Shown here piece after piece: positions 44,444 through 52,929 of a stretch of DNA of 64,000 nt. Both the position numbers and the translations under genes were made by a program. Within the stretch, counting starts at the first letter, position 1; each line of letters opens with the position of its first letter. The stretch lies in NCBI GenBank assembly GCA_946886075.1, contig CAMPHR010000015.1:10992-74991 (forward strand), given 5' to 3'. The DNA comes from an uncultured Novosphingobium sp. (GTDB lineage Bacteria; Pseudomonadota; Alphaproteobacteria; Sphingomonadales; Sphingomonadaceae). The notes under the pieces were generated by a model. The model saw nothing but the letters and a program-made list of their open reading frames with translations, was not told the origin of the DNA and made no database searches.

Positions 44444-46327
44444 ATGACGGTCAGCGGGCAGACGAGCAGCGACGAGGGGCAAGCGCCCCTGCGCGCCTTT
44501 GAGCATGTGCCCGCCGAAATGCCGATCGCCATGCCGGAGCAGGATTTCAGCGAGCATCCGCGCGACTTCCCGCACCGGCCGCTGAACATCGACCAATGGG
44601 CGCGGCGCATGCTCGTCGTCCTTTTGGCCTTGCTGCCCGCCTCCATGGCCGCCCATGAGATGCGGCGGTCGATCGGCCTGGACGGCATATCCCTGTGGGA
44701 GGGCGTCTATCTTACCCTCTTCATTCCGCTGTTCGCCTGGATCGCCTTTGGCTTTGCGACCAGCCTGATCGGCTTCCTGATCCTGACGATGAGCAAGGGA
44801 TCGGCCGCCCAGCCCTACCGCACGTCCTTTGCGACGCCGCTCAAGGGGCGCACGGCCATATTGCTGCCTGTGTGCAACGAAGATTTCCTGGGCGTCATGG
44901 GTCGCCTGTCCATCATGGAGCGCTCGCTGGCGCAAGTGATGGGCAATGAACGCTTCGAATTCTTCATCCTGAGCGATTCCAACCCCGCGAACGGAGAGAT
45001 CGAGCGCAAAACCTATATGGAGATGCGCAAGGGTTTCTCGCGGCCGGTGCATTACCGCCGCCGCGCGCTCAACATCGGCCGCAAACCCGGCAATATCGCG
45101 GAATGGGTGCAGCGGTTCGGCGGCGGCTATGACTATATGATCGTGCTTGACGCAGACAGCGTGATGAGCGGCCAGACCATGGCCCGCTTGGCGCTCGATA
45201 TGGAGCGGCATCCGCATGTCGGCCTGATCCAGACCGTCCCGACGATCGTTGGCGCATCCACTTTCTTCGCGCGCTGGCAACAGTTCGCCAGCCGCCTCTT
45301 TGGCCCCATCTCTGCGGCCGGCATGATCTGGTGGGCGGGATCGGAAGGCATGTTCTGGGGGCATAATGCGATCCTGCGGACCAAGGCCTTCGCCCAGAGT
45401 TGCGGCCTGCCCGAACTGGCCGGGCGCGCGCCATTCGGCGGGCATATCATGAGCCATGACATGATCGAGGCCGCGCTGCTGCGACGCCGGGGCTGGGACG
45501 TGCACATGGTCATGGCGGACGACAGTTTTGAAGAGTTTCCTCCGTCCCTCCCCGACCTCGCCACCCGTGACCGGCGCTGGTGCCAAGGCAATATCCAGCA
45601 TGTGCCGCTGATCCCCAAGATCAGGGGATTGCATCTGGTCAGCCGCTTCCAGCTGCTGGTCGGCGCGTCGGCCTATTGCACATCGCCGCTCTGGCTGGCG
45701 CTGCTGCTGGTGGTGCTGGGCGGCGCACTGGCTGGCGTCTGGCCGCCGAGCGCGATCCTGCCCTCGGGCGGGCTGCTGGCGCTGACGGCCGTGCTGCTAT
45801 TCGGACCGAAACTGCTGGCGATGGGATGGGCGATGGCCGATCCGGCGCGGCGCATCGGCTTTGGTGGAGCCGCACGCATGAGCCGGGGCGTCTTCGCGGA
45901 TATCGCGCTCTCGATCCTGATGGCGCCGGTCAGCATGCTCACGCAGACCATCAACCTCTTCGGCATCCTCATGGGCCGCAAAAGCAGCTGGAGCGGCCAG
46001 GTGCGCGATCGCGACGGCCTGTCGATCACGGGCGCGATCTGGCTGTTCAAATATCATATCATGCTTGGCGGCTTGCTGACCGCATTGGCGATCAAGGGCG
46101 GCACGTCGGTCGGCTGGATCATACCGGTGGTTGCGGGATTGGTCCTGGCCCCGTTCCTGGCGGCGTTCACGGCGCGCAAGGATCTGGGGCACAAGGCTGA
46201 ACGCAACGGACTGTTCCAGGTGGCAGAGCCTTGGTGGCGGGCAAAAGGCTATCGCGCGCCGCATTATCCCGAGCAGGCGGCGGGCATGGCTCCGCTACAG
46301 CAGGCGATTGCCAACGATCGCTCATAG
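44444..46327 (+). CDS. opgH: Glucans biosynthesis glucosyltransferase OpgH
   Basis: The 627-residue inner-membrane enzyme polymerises glucose from UDP-glucose into periplasmic glucans. Membrane segments flank a GT2 domain with AILLPVCNEDFLGVMGRL, the DXD-type YMIVLDADSVMSG, the acidic MSHDMIEAALLRRRGW and the RRWCQGN motif (QXXRW-type). It follows opgG in the same direction. Loss of OpgGH affects motility in several bacteria, which may explain its place here. Confidence 0.93.
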   Translation: MTVSGQTSSDEGQAPLRAFEHVPAEMPIAMPEQDFSEHPRDFPHRPLNIDQWARRMLVVLLALLPASMAAHEMRRSIGLDGISLWEGVYLTLFIPLFAWIAFGFATSLIGFLILTMSKGSAAQPYRTSFATPLKGRTAILLPVCNEDFLGVMGRLSIMERSLAQVMGNERFEFFILSDSNPANGEIERKTYMEMRKGFSRPVHYRRRALNIGRKPGNIAEWVQRFGGGYDYMIVLDADSVMSGQTMARLALDMERHPHVGLIQTVPTIVGASTFFARWQQFASRLFGPISAAGMIWWAGSEGMFWGHNAILRTKAFAQSCGLPELAGRAPFGGHIMSHDMIEAALLRRRGWDVHMVMADDSFEEFPPSLPDLATRDRRWCQGNIQHVPLIPKIRGLHLVSRFQLLVGASAYCTSPLWLALLLVVLGGALAGVWPPSAILPSGGLLALTAVLLFGPKLLAMGWAMADPARRIGFGGAARMSRGVFADIALSILMAPVSMLTQTINLFGILMGRKSSWSGQVRDRDGLSITGAIWLFKYHIMLGGLLTALAIKGGTSVGWIIPVVAGLVLAPFLAAFTARKDLGHKAERNGLFQVAEPWWRAKGYRAPHYPEQAAGMAPLQQAIANDRS

Positions 46328-46332
46328 ATTCC

Positions 46333-46410
46333 GTCATGCCAGCGCATGCTGGCATCTCGGGCCCGACGTTCAATCAAGCCTCACGAGATCCCAGTCTTCG
46401 CTGGGATGAC
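46333..46410. repeat. Inverted repeat, family B, copy 2
   Basis: GTCATGCCAGCGCATGCTGG at the left; AGTCTTCGCTGGGATGAC at the right; GAGATC inside. It fills the convergent gap between opgH and fliA and could stop both transcripts. Confidence 0.8.
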
Positions 46411-46418
46411 GCTGTAAG

Positions 46419-47150
46419 TTAATCCCACTCGCGCAATTTCTCGCGCAGCTTGTCCAGCGCCGCCTTCTTAATCTGGCACACGCGGGCCGCGCCGATGTCG
46501 AGCGCCTGGCCGATTTCCTCGAGATTCAGTTCCTCGACGAAGTAGAGTTGCAGCACCAGAGCTTCCCGCTGCGGCAGTTCGCCTATGCAGCTGGCGAGCG
46601 CGGCCTTGAGCGACTCCCGCTCCATAATGTCATCGGCGCGGTCTTCGACATCGGCGAACCACATGGACTGGTCGGAATAAACCTCGTCCATGCTGGTGTG
46701 CTGCACCATCTCGCAACTATCGGCGAGTTCGCGATAGGCGGCAGCTTCCATGCCCAGCTCATTCGCCATTTCGGCTTCCAGCGGCGCTCGGCGCAATTGC
46801 TGTTCCAACCGATTGCGCACGGCGGCGAGTTGCTTGCGGTTTGCCATCGCCGACCGGGCAATCGTCGCGCCGCGCCGCAGATGATCGATCATCGCCCCAC
46901 GGACGCGCATCTGCGCATAGGACGCAAAGCCAAGGCCCCGATCCTCGAAGCCATTGGCCGCCTCGACCAGCGCGACCATGCCGATCTGCAGCAAATCCTC
47001 GACCTCCACCGCGCTCGATACGCGGCCATGCACATGCCAGGCAATCTTGCGCACCAGCGGCATATAGCGGCGGGCGAGCTGCTCTGGACTATTGTTCGAC
47101 CGGCCGTAGGTGTTGGCGTCGGAACCGGCGATGACCTTCTTCATGAACAT
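46419..47150 (-). CDS. fliA: Flagellar sigma factor FliA (sigma-28)
   Basis: The 243-residue sigma factor has region 2 (ARRYMPLVRKIAWHVHGRVS, EDLLQIGMVALVEAANGFED, FASYAQMRVRGAMIDHLRRG) and region 4 (LPQREALVLQLYFVEELNLE, EEIGQALDIGAARVCQIKKA). Five promoters of its type occur in the window. GAGGA lies nine bases before the ATG at 47150. It is last in sltF-flhA-fliA, 13 bases after flhA. Confidence 0.96.
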   Translation of the reverse strand: MFMKKVIAGSDANTYGRSNNSPEQLARRYMPLVRKIAWHVHGRVSSAVEVEDLLQIGMVALVEAANGFEDRGLGFASYAQMRVRGAMIDHLRRGATIARSAMANRKQLAAVRNRLEQQLRRAPLEAEMANELGMEAAAYRELADSCEMVQHTSMDEVYSDQSMWFADVEDRADDIMERESLKAALASCIGELPQREALVLQLYFVEELNLEEIGQALDIGAARVCQIKKAALDKLREKLREWD

Positions 47151-47163
47151 GGGTCAGTTATCC

Positions 47164-49284
47164 TCAGGCGACGCGTTCGCGAGTGGGAAGCGGATCGTGG
47201 CGCGGCGCGGGCCGCTGTTCGCCGCCGACTACCGCGACGACCTCCACGCCCTTGCCATCGGGAATTTCCAGGAAGGACAGCACCGGCGTTTCGGGCAGGT
47301 GCGGCTTGAACAGGCGGGCGAGCGCGCGGCGCGCGACGGGCGAGGTCACGATGGCGAAGTTGCGCGCCTGCCCCATGATCGGGCGGGCCGCCTGCACCAC
47401 CGATTCGATGATGCGGTTGGCGAGCGCCGGTTCGATCGGATGCTTGGCATCGCCAGCAACGCGCATCGCCTGGGCGAGCAGCGCTTCAAGATCGCCGTCG
47501 AGCGTTATGACGGGGAGCGGCATCTTCACGGGCACAAGGCCCTGGATGATCAGCGCGCCGATCCGCTGGCGGACGGCCTCCACCAGCTGCTCATGGCTCA
47601 TGTCGGGCCGTGCGGCATCGACCATAGCCTCGCAAATCCGGCGGAAGTCCTTGAGCGCAATGCCTTCGGAGAGCAGCGCGCGGCATAGCGCCGAAATCTG
47701 CGTCAGGCTCAGCGTGCCGGGCGTCAGGCCATCGACCAGCTGCGGTGCGGCGTCCTTCAGATTGTCGAGCAGCTTGCGCGCTTCGTCCAGGCCGAACATC
47801 TCGCTCGCGTTCATCGCGATCAGCTGGTTGAGGTGCGTCGCGACCACCGTCGGCGGATCGACCACGGTATAGCCAGCAACCACCGCCTCGCTGCGCTTGG
47901 CAGGCGAAATCCAGACGGCATCGAGGCCGAATGTCGGGTCCTTCGCCTCGCGGCCGGACACCACGCCCTCCAGCGCGCCACTGTCGAGCGCCAGCAGGTC
48001 GTCGGGGAAAATCTCATCCTCGCCAACGACGACGCCAGCGATGGTGATGCGATATTGATTGGGTTCCAGCGCCAAATTGTCCTTCACCCGCACCATCGGC
48101 ACGACGAAGCCCAACTCCTTTGACAGCTGGCGGCGGATGCCTGTGATGCGGGCCATCAGCGGCGCGCCCTTGCGCTCATCGACCAGCGAAATGAGGCCGT
48201 AGCCGATCTCTAGGCCCAGGATCGCGCCGTCCGACACGTCGTTCCATTCGATCAGCGCCGGGTTGGCCGGTTCCGGCATCGGCGCGGGCTCAGCAGCCTT
48301 GGCCTTTGCCGTCTTGCGCAAGTGCCAGGCGATATAGCCTGCGAGCGCTGCGGCGGGCAGAATGATCATGTGCGGCATGCCGGGCAGGATGCCGAGGAAG
48401 GTCAGGATCGCGGCGACCGGCGCCCAGGCCTTGCTCGATCCGAACTGGCCGGTGATCTGGTTCGACAAATCGTCTTCGCTGCCGACGCGGGTGACGATGG
48501 CCGCCGCTGCGATCGACAGCAGGAGCGCCGGAACCTGCGCCACCAGCGCGTCGCCGATCGCGAGCACGATATAGGTCTGCGCAGCCTCGCTCATGGACAG
48601 GCCATGGCTGACAACGCCCAGGATGATGCCGCCGACGATGTTGATGGCAAGGATCAGGATGCCCGCGACCGCGTCACCCTTCACGAATTTCGAAGCACCG
48701 TCCATCGATCCGTAAAAGTCCGCTTCGGTCGCGACTTCGCGACGGCGCGCCTTTGCTTCTTCCGGCGTCAGCAGACCGGCGTTCAAGTCGGCGTCGATCG
48801 CCATCTGCTTGCCGGGCAAGGCGTCCAGGGTGAAGCGCGCGCTGACTTCCGACACGCGGCCCGCGCCCTTGGTGATGACCACCAGGTTGATGATCATCAG
48901 GATCGCGAAGACGAAAATGCCGACGACATAGTCGCCGCCGATCAGGAAGTGGCCGAACGCTTCGATGACATGCCCCGCCGCGTCCGATCCTTCATGCCCC
49001 TGCACCAGCACGACGCGAGTCGATGCGACGTTCAGCGCCAACCGAAGCAGGGTCGCGAACAACAACACCGTGGGGAAGCTGGAGAAGTCGAGCGGCTTAG
49101 CGGCATTGAGCGCCACCATCAGCACGGCCAGCGAAATCATGATGTTGGTGATGAAGCCCAGGTCCAGCATGAACGCGGGCACCGGCACCATCATGAACAG
49201 CACGACCATCAGCGTCGCGATGGGCAGCACGGCCCCCTTGGCGGCGCTCATCCAGATCTTCGCTTTGACTTGGGCGGGAGTCAT
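47164..49284 (-). CDS. flhA: Flagellar export gate protein FlhA
   Basis: The 706-residue protein has about eight membrane segments in its first ~330 residues, the FHIPEP-family block EVSARFTLDALPGKQMAIDA with DLNAGLLTPEEAKARRREV, and a large cytoplasmic domain that docks chaperone-substrate complexes. It overlaps nothing and lies between sltF (9 bases) and fliA. Confidence 0.96.
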   Translation of the reverse strand: MTPAQVKAKIWMSAAKGAVLPIATLMVVLFMMVPVPAFMLDLGFITNIMISLAVLMVALNAAKPLDFSSFPTVLLFATLLRLALNVASTRVVLVQGHEGSDAAGHVIEAFGHFLIGGDYVVGIFVFAILMIINLVVITKGAGRVSEVSARFTLDALPGKQMAIDADLNAGLLTPEEAKARRREVATEADFYGSMDGASKFVKGDAVAGILILAINIVGGIILGVVSHGLSMSEAAQTYIVLAIGDALVAQVPALLLSIAAAAIVTRVGSEDDLSNQITGQFGSSKAWAPVAAILTFLGILPGMPHMIILPAAALAGYIAWHLRKTAKAKAAEPAPMPEPANPALIEWNDVSDGAILGLEIGYGLISLVDERKGAPLMARITGIRRQLSKELGFVVPMVRVKDNLALEPNQYRITIAGVVVGEDEIFPDDLLALDSGALEGVVSGREAKDPTFGLDAVWISPAKRSEAVVAGYTVVDPPTVVATHLNQLIAMNASEMFGLDEARKLLDNLKDAAPQLVDGLTPGTLSLTQISALCRALLSEGIALKDFRRICEAMVDAARPDMSHEQLVEAVRQRIGALIIQGLVPVKMPLPVITLDGDLEALLAQAMRVAGDAKHPIEPALANRIIESVVQAARPIMGQARNFAIVTSPVARRALARLFKPHLPETPVLSFLEIPDGKGVEVVAVVGGEQRPAPRHDPLPTRERVA

Positions 49285-49293
49285 AGGTGGCCG

Positions 49294-50127
49294 TTACCTT
49301 CCGAGGGTGGCGAGCATGAGATAGGCGAGACGCGCGGTTTCCGGCTGCGGCTTGATGCTGACATCGGCCGCATTGGCGAGGCGCTGGGTTTCGATCCGCA
49401 CATAGTCGGCGGGCTGCACCGTCTTCGCGCCTTCGGGCAGCCCAGCGTCCGAACCATTGGACGCATATTGGATGGGTCCGGTGTTGATCGAATCGACCCC
49501 GCGCTGAAGCTTTGACTGGAAGCGGTCGCGGATTTCGGCGAAGCTGCGGGGGCTGCCGGAGCGATCATAGAAGATCGAACGGTTCGCCCGCGCGGCGGCG
49601 GGGAACATGGACGCGGCCGTCGCATTGGGCGCGCGATCATGCACGGACAGGAACTTGCTCGCGCCACCGACGCCCAGGAAGTGGGCGAGGTAAAGATCCA
49701 CCGGCTCAGCCTCACGACCAAGGCGCTGTTCCAGATAAGCCTTGTTATCGGCAGCATGCTGTGCGGCCATGACAGACGCCGTCTCGGGATGCTTGCGCAG
49801 CTCGAGGATTTGCTGCCGCAATTCAGGGTCGGCGACATAATAGCGGCCATTCTGGCCCCGGCTGATCGAATCGGCCGCCCAGCCAAGCCCATATTCGCTG
49901 CCATGCTTGTCGATGACGGCGAGCCAGCTCTGGTCGATAAATTGATAAAGGCCCGTCGCCGAGGATGTGCTCGCGCGCGCCGTGGGATTGAGGCTGCTTT
50001 CGATCTTGGCCTGGCCGAGCAGATAGGCGAAGTCCACGCCCGTCCTGCGGCTCGCCATGGCGATCGCGTTGGTCACGCGATTTCCGGTCGAAGCGCCTGT
50101 TGCTGCTATGTCTGCAAAAGCCGACAA
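49294..50127 (-). CDS. Flagellar lytic transglycosylase, SltF-like
   Basis: The 277-residue protein has an N-terminal SLT transglycosylase fold with the catalytic Glu (~43) in GQAKIESSLNP and the block STSSATGLYQFIDQSWL. It should open peptidoglycan for the rod, a job the local FlgJ cannot do because it lacks a muramidase domain. I see no clear signal peptide, so export may use the flagellar route. The start is a TTG at 50127 with GGGG upstream. A sigma-54 promoter precedes it. Confidence 0.82.
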   Translation of the reverse strand: MSAFADIAATGASTGNRVTNAIAMASRRTGVDFAYLLGQAKIESSLNPTARASTSSATGLYQFIDQSWLAVIDKHGSEYGLGWAADSISRGQNGRYYVADPELRQQILELRKHPETASVMAAQHAADNKAYLEQRLGREAEPVDLYLAHFLGVGGASKFLSVHDRAPNATAASMFPAAARANRSIFYDRSGSPRSFAEIRDRFQSKLQRGVDSINTGPIQYASNGSDAGLPEGAKTVQPADYVRIETQRLANAADVSIKPQPETARLAYLMLATLGR

Positions 50128-50161
50128 ATGAAAAATCCCCGTTGGTACCGGGGCCCATTAG

Positions 50162-50177
50162 AGCAAGGGTTATGCCA
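50162..50177 (-). promoter_or_regulatory. Sigma-54 promoter of sltF-flhA-fliA
   Basis: Reading leftwards: TGGCATAACCCTTGCT, with GG and GC separated by 10 bases, close to TGGCAC-N5-TTGCA/T. It is 35 bases before the sltF start. Confidence 0.82.
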
Positions 50178-50279
50178 AGATTTGGTTAACGCGCGCTCCA
50201 TAAATGTTGATGGGGCGTTGAGGATGCAAAGAAAAAGGCGCTCTAGGGCGCCTGCTTCACAACATCTAAATATACAAAA

Positions 50280-50353
50280 CCGTTCGGGCTGAGCCTGTCG
50301 AAGCCCTTTCCTTCTTAAGAAGTAGAGCCCTTCGACAGGCTCAGGGCGAACGG
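50280..50353. repeat. Mosaic inverted repeat, family A, copy 4
   Basis: CCGTTCGGGCTGAGCCTGTC at the left, CAGGCTCAGGGCGAACGG at the right, loop CTTCTTAAGAAG. It lies after flgN and upstream of the sltF sigma-54 promoter. Confidence 0.85.
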
Positions 50354-50375
50354 AAGAAGGGTTAAGTCTCAGGCC

Positions 50376-50684
50376 TTACCGCCCGTAAACCAACGGAGCC
50401 TGCGTTGATCCATGCGCCGCCAGCAAGGACAGCCGCTGCCCGGCATGATCGGTCAGCACATTGATCCGCACCCGCGCCGCTTCGATCATCGGCAGCAGCG
50501 CCGTAACCTTCTCGCGAATCGCATCATCCGCGCGCCATGCGCCGATCGCTCGCACTGCGGCGGCGCTCCTGCTCACATGGGCGGCGGCGGCGTCGATGGC
50601 CGTGACGTCGGTGCCATCGAGCGCGACTCGCAGCTCGTCAAAGGCCGAGAAGAGGTCGTCCAACGCTGCAAGGCCGAGCGGCAT
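50376..50684 (-). CDS. FlgN-like flagellar export chaperone (tentative)
   Basis: The 102-residue protein is helical, with LAALDDLFSAFDELRVALDG at the N-terminus and KVTALLPMIEAARVRINVLT, the pattern of short FlgN-like chaperones for FlgK and FlgL. Sequence similarity is weak; the call rests mainly on its position 8 bases after flgM. It shares flgM's sigma-28 promoter. Confidence 0.65.
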   Translation of the reverse strand: MPLGLAALDDLFSAFDELRVALDGTDVTAIDAAAAHVSRSAAAVRAIGAWRADDAIREKVTALLPMIEAARVRINVLTDHAGQRLSLLAAHGSTQAPLVYGR

Positions 50685-50692
50685 GGTAAGCC

Positions 50693-50971
50693 TTACCCGT
50701 TGATCGGCAGGTCGAGCGCAAGCATCTTGTCGGCGATCGCGGCCGGATCGACCGGATAATTGCCCGACGCGATGGCTGCCTTGATTGCAGCGACCCGGTC
50801 CATGTCGACCGGCGCGCCTTCCGCAGCCATGCGGGCAGCCGGGCTGGCCGATGCCGAAAATGACGACACGCCTACCGATCCCTTGTCAGAAGAGGCGCGC
50901 GTCTTGCCGCTGTCCCGCAACCGGGAAGCCTCTATGGCGGCGCTCATATTCTGGCCGACAGATTTGATCAT
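50693..50971 (-). CDS. flgM: Anti-sigma-28 factor FlgM
   Basis: The 92-residue protein has a flexible Ser/Ala-rich N-terminus and the FliA-binding C-terminal half (VDMDRVAAIKAAIASGNYPV, DPAAIADKMLALDLPI). It should hold FliA inactive until exported through the finished hook. A sigma-28 promoter lies ~33 bases upstream, so FlgM is itself FliA-controlled. Confidence 0.93.
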   Translation of the reverse strand: MIKSVGQNMSAAIEASRLRDSGKTRASSDKGSVGVSSFSASASPAARMAAEGAPVDMDRVAAIKAAIASGNYPVDPAAIADKMLALDLPING

Positions 50972-51003
50972 GGCTTACAATCCTTCACTCGTCCCAACCG
51001 TCT

Positions 51004-51030
51004 ATAACGGCAGGGTTCAAAAATCATTAA
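51004..51030 (-). promoter_or_regulatory. Sigma-28 promoter of flgM-flgN
   Basis: Reading leftwards: TTAA (51030-51027), 15 bases, GCCGTTAT (51011-51004). The -10 is identical to that of flagellin. It overlaps the last codons of flgA. Confidence 0.8.
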
Positions 51031-51562
51031 ATCCCGGAATTCGCACAGTGCCCATTTCGACGACCTGCGCCAGAACGGGCGCTGATTTCTTGTCCTCGCG
51101 CACCCGAATGGTGTCGCCCACCGCGCCATCTTCATCCGCGATCATCACGCGCGACACGCTGAAGCTCGCATTGCCCGCGATCAGCTGGACCGGGTCGCCC
51201 CGCTTTACCACCATGTCGCGCTGAGCCGGGCGAGCGACTACGCCATAGCGCGCAACAGGTGCCGCAGCAGCAGCGCCGCCGCCGCTCAATGGCACGCGAA
51301 TACGCCAGCCAAGCGCATCGCACTTGACGATCGCCGCGCCGAAAGTCGGCCCTTCCACGCTGGGAGTCACCGGACAGGCCGCCAGCCGCAGCCGCCGGTC
51401 AACCGGCGCGATTGGACCGCCCGGCTCGCCGATGTTGGCGCCGACGGTCATCGCGACCAGCCCGTCCAGGCGATCGAGATTTTCGAATTTCTGCTGTGCC
51501 AGCGCAGGCTGACCAACTGCTGTGGCCAGCACGGTGGCGGCAAAGAGGGGCAGCTTGTTCAC
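51017..51562 (-). CDS. flgA: Flagellar P-ring assembly chaperone FlgA
   Basis: The 181-residue protein has a signal peptide (KLPLFAATVLATAVGQPALAQ) and the SAF-type C-terminal domain: ARPAQRDMVVKRGDPVQLIA, and VGDTIRVREDKKSAPVLAQV. FlgA guides FlgI into the P-ring. The start is GTG at 51562 with GGAG seven bases upstream; the frame further back has no ribosome binding site. Confidence 0.9.
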   Translation of the reverse strand: MNKLPLFAATVLATAVGQPALAQQKFENLDRLDGLVAMTVGANIGEPGGPIAPVDRRLRLAACPVTPSVEGPTFGAAIVKCDALGWRIRVPLSGGGAAAAAPVARYGVVARPAQRDMVVKRGDPVQLIAGNASFSVSRVMIADEDGAVGDTIRVREDKKSAPVLAQVVEMGTVRIPGFNDF

Positions 51563-51627
51563 AGCATATCTCCGGATGCGGGCAGATTCATGCCACGCAT
51601 TAAGCATCGGATATGGCTAACAAGTCG

Positions 51628-52119
51628 TTAATGCTGCCTGGGCGCGTTCCCGATGCGGATCACCTGGCCCTTGCCCGTGCCGCCATCCATCTGGTCAAGG
51701 CCGCGGATGCGAAGCCGCTCGTCCGTCAGCCCCTGCGCCCTCAACTCGCGCGCCACAGCGCCAAGCCGGGCCGCAGCCAAGTCCCAAGGATCGAACCGCC
51801 GCCGCGCGGGGTCCGTGCCCAGGCTGCTGATGTCGATGCTGCCGCTACCCGTTCGCACGCCCGCCGCAACCCTGGCGACCGCCGCCCTGCCCTGATCGGA
51901 CAACAAAGCCTCGTCCGGTAGGAACAACGCCGCCGCGCGCAGCTCCACATCCCTGGCTACCGCGCGCCCGCCAAATTGCTGACGCACCTGCGCCAGCATG
52001 GCGTCGCGCTTTTGCCCGCTCGCCTGAAGCAAGATGAAGAAGCCGAGCAGCAGCAACAGCAGGTCGGCAAAGCTCACCGCCCAGCGATTGCGCCGGGCTT
52101 GGGACGCAGCGGCCGTCAT
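51628..52119 (-). CDS. Small MotB-like stator protein with degenerate OmpA domain
   Basis: The 163-residue protein has one N-terminal membrane segment with the proton-carrying Asp (WAVSFADLLLLLLGFFILLQ, Asp ~19), as in MotB. A short C-terminal region resembles a reduced OmpA domain (SSLGTDPARRRFDPWDLAAA, RLGAVARELRAQGL), but the usual GHTD becomes SLGTD and much of the fold is missing. The start ATG at 52119 overlaps the stop of the MotA-like gene (TGATG). A full motAB lies at 61.7-63.7 kb. Confidence 0.75.
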   Translation of the reverse strand: MTAAASQARRNRWAVSFADLLLLLLGFFILLQASGQKRDAMLAQVRQQFGGRAVARDVELRAAALFLPDEALLSDQGRAAVARVAAGVRTGSGSIDISSLGTDPARRRFDPWDLAAARLGAVARELRAQGLTDERLRIRGLDQMDGGTGKGQVIRIGNAPRQH

Positions 52120-52787
52120 CACGCGACCTCGCGGATAGCGGCGCGCAGCGTCGTTACATTTTCCCGCCGTGCGATGGAGACCATGCGGCTGGCCGCTTCC
52201 TTCTGCCAGGCAAGCTCGCGCTCCGACAAGTCGGCAAGGCGGCTCGCGATCGGAGCGGCGATGACATTGGCGATCACCACGCCGTAAAAGGTCGTCAGCA
52301 GTGCGATGGCCATCGACGGCCCCAAAGCCGCGGGATCATCCATCGCTGCGAACATGCCGATCAGGCCCAATATCGTGCCCGCCATGCCTAACGCAGGCGC
52401 GGCGTCGGCAATCGACAGCCACACATTGCTCGCACCAGCGTGGCGCCTTGCCCGGTCGGCCAGCGCCTGCGCTGCCCAAATCTCGAACTGTTCGGTCTTT
52501 TCGCTGTTGGCGAGACGCCGCGCCGCTTCCGCGAGGAAGGGGTTGGCCGTCTTCACCCGGTCGGTGCAAGCAAGCCCCCGCAGCTGCGCCACCTGGTCGA
52601 TCTTCAGCAAGGCCGCGCGCGCCGTTGCCTGATCCTTGTCCGGGTCGGCGTGCAGCAGCGGCGCCAGCGCAGCCAGACCGCGCCCTATCGCCGGTCCGCC
52701 ATTTTGGAACAGCGCTACTGCCCCCACCCCGCCGATCATGATGAGCAACGTCAGGGGATCAAAAAGCTGCGCCAACAATGCGATCAT
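52119..52787 (-). CDS. MotA/ExbB-like proton channel protein
   Basis: The ~222-residue protein has the MotA/TolQ/ExbB channel layout: an N-terminal segment (LFDPLTLLIMIGGVGAVALF), then the paired helices APALGMAGTILGLIGMFAAM and GPSMAIALLTTFYGVVIANV. It pairs with the MotB-like gene just downstream. GGGGGA precedes the ATG at 52787; an ATG at 52802 is possible. Two tandem palindromes lie directly upstream. It diverges from flgB. Confidence 0.8.
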   Translation of the reverse strand: MIALLAQLFDPLTLLIMIGGVGAVALFQNGGPAIGRGLAALAPLLHADPDKDQATARAALLKIDQVAQLRGLACTDRVKTANPFLAEAARRLANSEKTEQFEIWAAQALADRARRHAGASNVWLSIADAAPALGMAGTILGLIGMFAAMDDPAALGPSMAIALLTTFYGVVIANVIAAPIASRLADLSERELAWQKEAASRMVSIARRENVTTLRAAIREVA

Positions 52788-52817
52788 CAACCAGTCCCCC
52801 ATTCACCGGATCACCAG

Positions 52818-52854
52818 CGGCAAAGCCTTGCCCAGCAGCGGCAAAATCTTGCCG
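52818..52854. promoter_or_regulatory. Tandem palindromes upstream of the flgB sigma-54 promoter
   Basis: CGGCAAAGCCTTGCCC (52818-52833) and CGGCAAAATCTTGCCG (52839-52854) lie in two adjacent 21-base repeat units (52812-52832, 52833-52853). They are 77-110 bases upstream of the sigma-54 promoter, the normal distance for an enhancer. They also lie just before the MotA-like start. Confidence 0.65.
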
Positions 52855-52929
52855 CCCCTGCCGCCGCCTTCCCGCAGACCCAAGGATTTCCGCCATTTTC
52901 GCCGCCACCTTTGCGTCACCCACGCAAAT

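Noticed and set aside
51563..51610. Possible sigma-54 promoter TGGCATGAATCTGCCC upstream of flgA
   Set aside because: Spacing between GG and GC is wrong and the -12 element is weak.
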